NCBI GenBank assembly: GCA_951800675.1
Contig: CATOKC010000176.1
Span: 1-5,694, forward strand
Direction: 5' to 3'
DNA: 5,694 nt
DNA from: an uncultured Oscillibacter sp.
Lineage (GTDB): Bacteria > Bacillota_A > Clostridia > Oscillospirales > Oscillospiraceae
In this document: piece after piece, positions 4,033 through 5,694 of the stretch
Layout: every line of letters starts with the position of its first letter
How positions within the stretch are numbered: position 1 is the stretch's first letter
Position numbers and translations under genes: made by a program
The notes under the pieces: model-generated
Database searches by the model: none
What the model saw: the letters and a program-made list of their open reading frames with translations, nothing else
Told to the model about the DNA's origin: nothing

Positions 4033-5550
4033 GTGCTTGACATTATTTTGCGTGTACTTCCCGCTATTGTGATTGTTGTGATCGTGGCCGTCATTTTCCT
4101 GCTGGGTTATGTCAAGGCCCCGCCCGACCAGGCGTACATCATTTCCGGCCTGAAGAAAGAGAGCAAGGTTCTCATCGGCCGGGCCGGGATCCGCGTCCCC
4201 TTCCTGGAGCGGATGGACAAGCTGTACCTGGGCCAGATGACGGTGGACATCAAGACGGAGCAGTCCGTCCCTACCAGCGACTTTATCAACGTTAATGTGG
4301 ATGCCGTGGCAAAGGTCCGGATCTCCCCCCACGCGGAGGGCATCAAGCTGGCGGCCAAAAACTTCCTGAACAAACGGCCCGAGGAGATCACCCGGGACCT
4401 CCAGGACTCCCTCCAGGGCAATATGCGTGAAATCATCGGAACCCTGTCCCTCAAGGAGATCAACACTGACCGGGACTCCTTCTCCGACCAGGTGATGCAG
4501 AAGGCCAGCAAGGACATGGATAAGCTGGGCATCGAGATCCTCTCCTGCAATATCCAGAATGTCACCGACGAAAACGGACTTATTAAGGACCTGGGCGCCG
4601 ACAACACCAGCCTCATCAAAAAGAACGCCGCCATCGCCAAGGCCCAGGCCGACCGGGACATCGCCATCGCCCAGGCCCAGGCGGAGCGGGAGTCCAACGA
4701 GGCCCGGGTCCAGGCGGACACCCAGATCGCCCAGAAGCAGACCGAACTGGAGATCAAGCGGGCTGAACTGAAGATCATGGCCGACGGCAAAAAGGCCGAG
4801 GCCGACGCTGCCTATGAGATCCAGAGCCAGGAGCAGCGCAAGAGCATTGAGACTGCCACCGTCAACGCGGAGATTGCCAAGACCCAGCGCCAGGCCGAGC
4901 TGAAACAGTATGAGGTAGAGGTAGAGAAGCAGAAGCTGGAGGCCGAGATCCGGGCCAAGGCGGACGCCGAGCGCTACCGTCAGCAGCAGGAGGCGGAGGC
5001 CGATCTGTTCAAACGCCAGAAGGACGCGGAGGCGGCCCGCTATGAGCAGGAGCAGAAGGCCGAGGCGGAGATGAAGATCGCCGAAGCCCAGAGGTACACA
5101 AAGGAACAGGAAGCGGAGGGCATTGCCGCTGTCGGTAAGGCGGAAGCGGAAGCCATCCGTGCCAAGGCGCTGGCTGAGGCCGAGGGCATTGACAAAAAGG
5201 CTGAGGCCATGAAGAAATACGGCGAGGCCGCCGTCATCGAGATGGTCATGCAGGCTCTGCCTCAGATCGCCAAGAATGTGGCGGAGCCCCTGTCCAAGGT
5301 GGACAAGATCACCATGTACGGCGAGGGGAACAGCGCCAAGCTGCTGGAGGATATTATCACCGGAACCTCCCAGGTCACCGATGGCATTGCCCAGAGCATG
5401 GGCATCGACATAAAGGCCCTAGTTGCCGGAATGTTGGGCGGCAGGCTGGCAGGCGGAGAGGATAAGACAGTCATTATTCAAAATCCCTCTCCCGCAGATA
5501 AAGCCCGATATTCCCCTATAGATCCTGCAAAGGGCACTCCTTCAGACTGA
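4033..5550 (+). CDS. floT: Flotillin family (SPFH domain) membrane scaffold protein
   Basis: A 505-residue protein with flotillin layout, close to the length of Bacillus subtilis FloT/YuaG. Residues about 4-26 form one hydrophobic segment (LPAIVIVVIVAVIFLLGY) that anchors it in the cell membrane. The SPFH/PHB domain follows (about 28-190). A long coiled coil rich in Ala, Glu, Gln and Lys (about 195-400) has many AEA/KAEAEA repeats. The C-terminal flotillin tail carries AAVIEMVMQALPQIAKNVAEPL and KVDKITMYG (about 422-430). Flotillins form large oligomers that organise fluid or ordered membrane zones and affect signalling, secretion and cell-wall enzymes. In B. subtilis floT sits beside the NfeD-type gene yuaF; no NfeD gene is seen here, although downstream sequence is missing. 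It may be co-transcribed with the RelB-like gene. The gene symbol is by family resemblance. Confidence 0.93.
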   Translation: MLDIILRVLPAIVIVVIVAVIFLLGYVKAPPDQAYIISGLKKESKVLIGRAGIRVPFLERMDKLYLGQMTVDIKTEQSVPTSDFINVNVDAVAKVRISPHAEGIKLAAKNFLNKRPEEITRDLQDSLQGNMREIIGTLSLKEINTDRDSFSDQVMQKASKDMDKLGIEILSCNIQNVTDENGLIKDLGADNTSLIKKNAAIAKAQADRDIAIAQAQAERESNEARVQADTQIAQKQTELEIKRAELKIMADGKKAEADAAYEIQSQEQRKSIETATVNAEIAKTQRQAELKQYEVEVEKQKLEAEIRAKADAERYRQQQEAEADLFKRQKDAEAARYEQEQKAEAEMKIAEAQRYTKEQEAEGIAAVGKAEAEAIRAKALAEAEGIDKKAEAMKKYGEAAVIEMVMQALPQIAKNVAEPLSKVDKITMYGEGNSAKLLEDIITGTSQVTDGIAQSMGIDIKALVAGMLGGRLAGGEDKTVIIQNPSPADKARYSPIDPAKGTPSD

Positions 5551-5660
5551 TTGAGAAGTAACCGTGTCTTTTTCATAGCCACATAACGGTAAACAGCTTG
5601 AGCTGAATATTGATCTGTCTCTGCCGAGTGTTTCATTCTCCCGTCTACCAAATGTCTACC
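5551..5660. other. Non-coding stretch after the flotillin gene
   Basis: This holds no convincing gene. A 52-codon leftward frame (5478-5636) overlaps the flotillin end, has only GGGAGA before its ATG and resembles nothing known to me. There is a small CAGCT-TG-AGCTG palindrome near 5594-5605, too small to interpret. Confidence 0.5.
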
Positions 5661-5663
5661 AAA
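5643..5663. repeat. Tandem direct repeat GTCTACCAAA
   Basis: GTCTACCAAA occurs at 5643-5652 and again at 5654-5663, separated by one T, so the unit repeats with an 11-base period of about one helix turn. It lies in the non-coding stretch after the flotillin gene, just before a hairpin. It may be a binding site or a recombination-site remnant; nothing else in the window supports either. Confidence 0.6.
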
Positions 5664-5694
5664 AAAGCCCCGGAAGCCCTGCGCCGCAGGACTT
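5661..5694 (-). terminator. Terminator-like hairpin cut by the window end
   Basis: The visible core AAG-C-CCTGC-GCC-GCAGG-A-CTT (5674-5694) is a palindrome with one mismatch. To its left stand CCCCGG and six A's (5661-5666). If the next bases outside read CCGGGGC and then T's, this is a long bidirectional terminator. On the minus strand the A6 gives the U-run for a leftward gene arriving from beyond the window, and on the plus strand it could serve the flotillin gene. Confidence 0.5.

Noticed and set aside
4559..4790. Repetitive codon pattern in the flotillin coiled coil as a possible DNA repeat
   Set aside because: The repetition follows Ala/Glu/Gln/Lys coiled-coil composition and is not exact at the DNA level.
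5478..5636. Leftward 52-codon frame overlapping the flotillin end
   Set aside because: The ribosome site is weak, the overlap with a confident gene is large, and the sequence is not recognised. I also considered an integrase relic and found no catalytic motif.

Overview
The window looks like chromosomal DNA from a GC-rich low-GC-phylum relative, most likely a gut clostridium of the Oscillospiraceae type (Flavonifractor/Pseudoflavonifractor-like). This is an inference. It rests on GC-rich coding regions separated by AT-rich promoters of Bacillota style (TTGACA/TATAAT), strong AGGAGG ribosome sites, GTG starts, a FloT-like flotillin, and a small coiled-coil plus sigma-region-4 gene pair that I recall from such genomes but could not verify.

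Left part (1-951): a tRNA-Thr(UGU) gene runs leftward from a perfect-consensus promoter at 104-132. Diverging from it is a compact rightward cluster: a broken or unusually started zinc-ribbon reading frame (about 126-306), a 77-residue coiled-coil protein (293-526), and a 107-residue protein made of little more than a sigma-70 region-4 helix-turn-helix (507-830). These reading frames overlap one another. A strong hairpin at 904-931 with T-runs on both sides ends this cluster and also the leftward murI gene.

Middle part (952-2793): glutamate racemase murI (leftward) and a LysR-type regulator (rightward) diverge from a 105-base AT-rich gap. The gap holds a 32-base palindrome that reads as TTGATT-N17-TATAAT on both strands. 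One symmetrical element therefore appears to be the promoter of both genes, and perhaps also the operator of the LysR protein. The regulator probably controls itself and murI, linking D-glutamate supply for peptidoglycan to an unknown signal.

Right part (2794-5694): a gene with its own promoter, lying over a 12-bp near-perfect inverted repeat, encodes a RelB/DinJ-like ribbon-helix-helix domain fused to a long helical domain of unknown function. No RelE-type toxin follows. The next gene, 87 bases downstream on the same strand, is a 505-residue flotillin (SPFH protein, FloT/YuaG-like), a membrane scaffold protein. The pairing of an antitoxin-like DNA-binding fusion protein with a flotillin is the best candidate for an undescribed system here. 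The last 144 bases hold no convincing gene. They contain an 11-base-period tandem repeat and the left part of a large hairpin cut by the window end.
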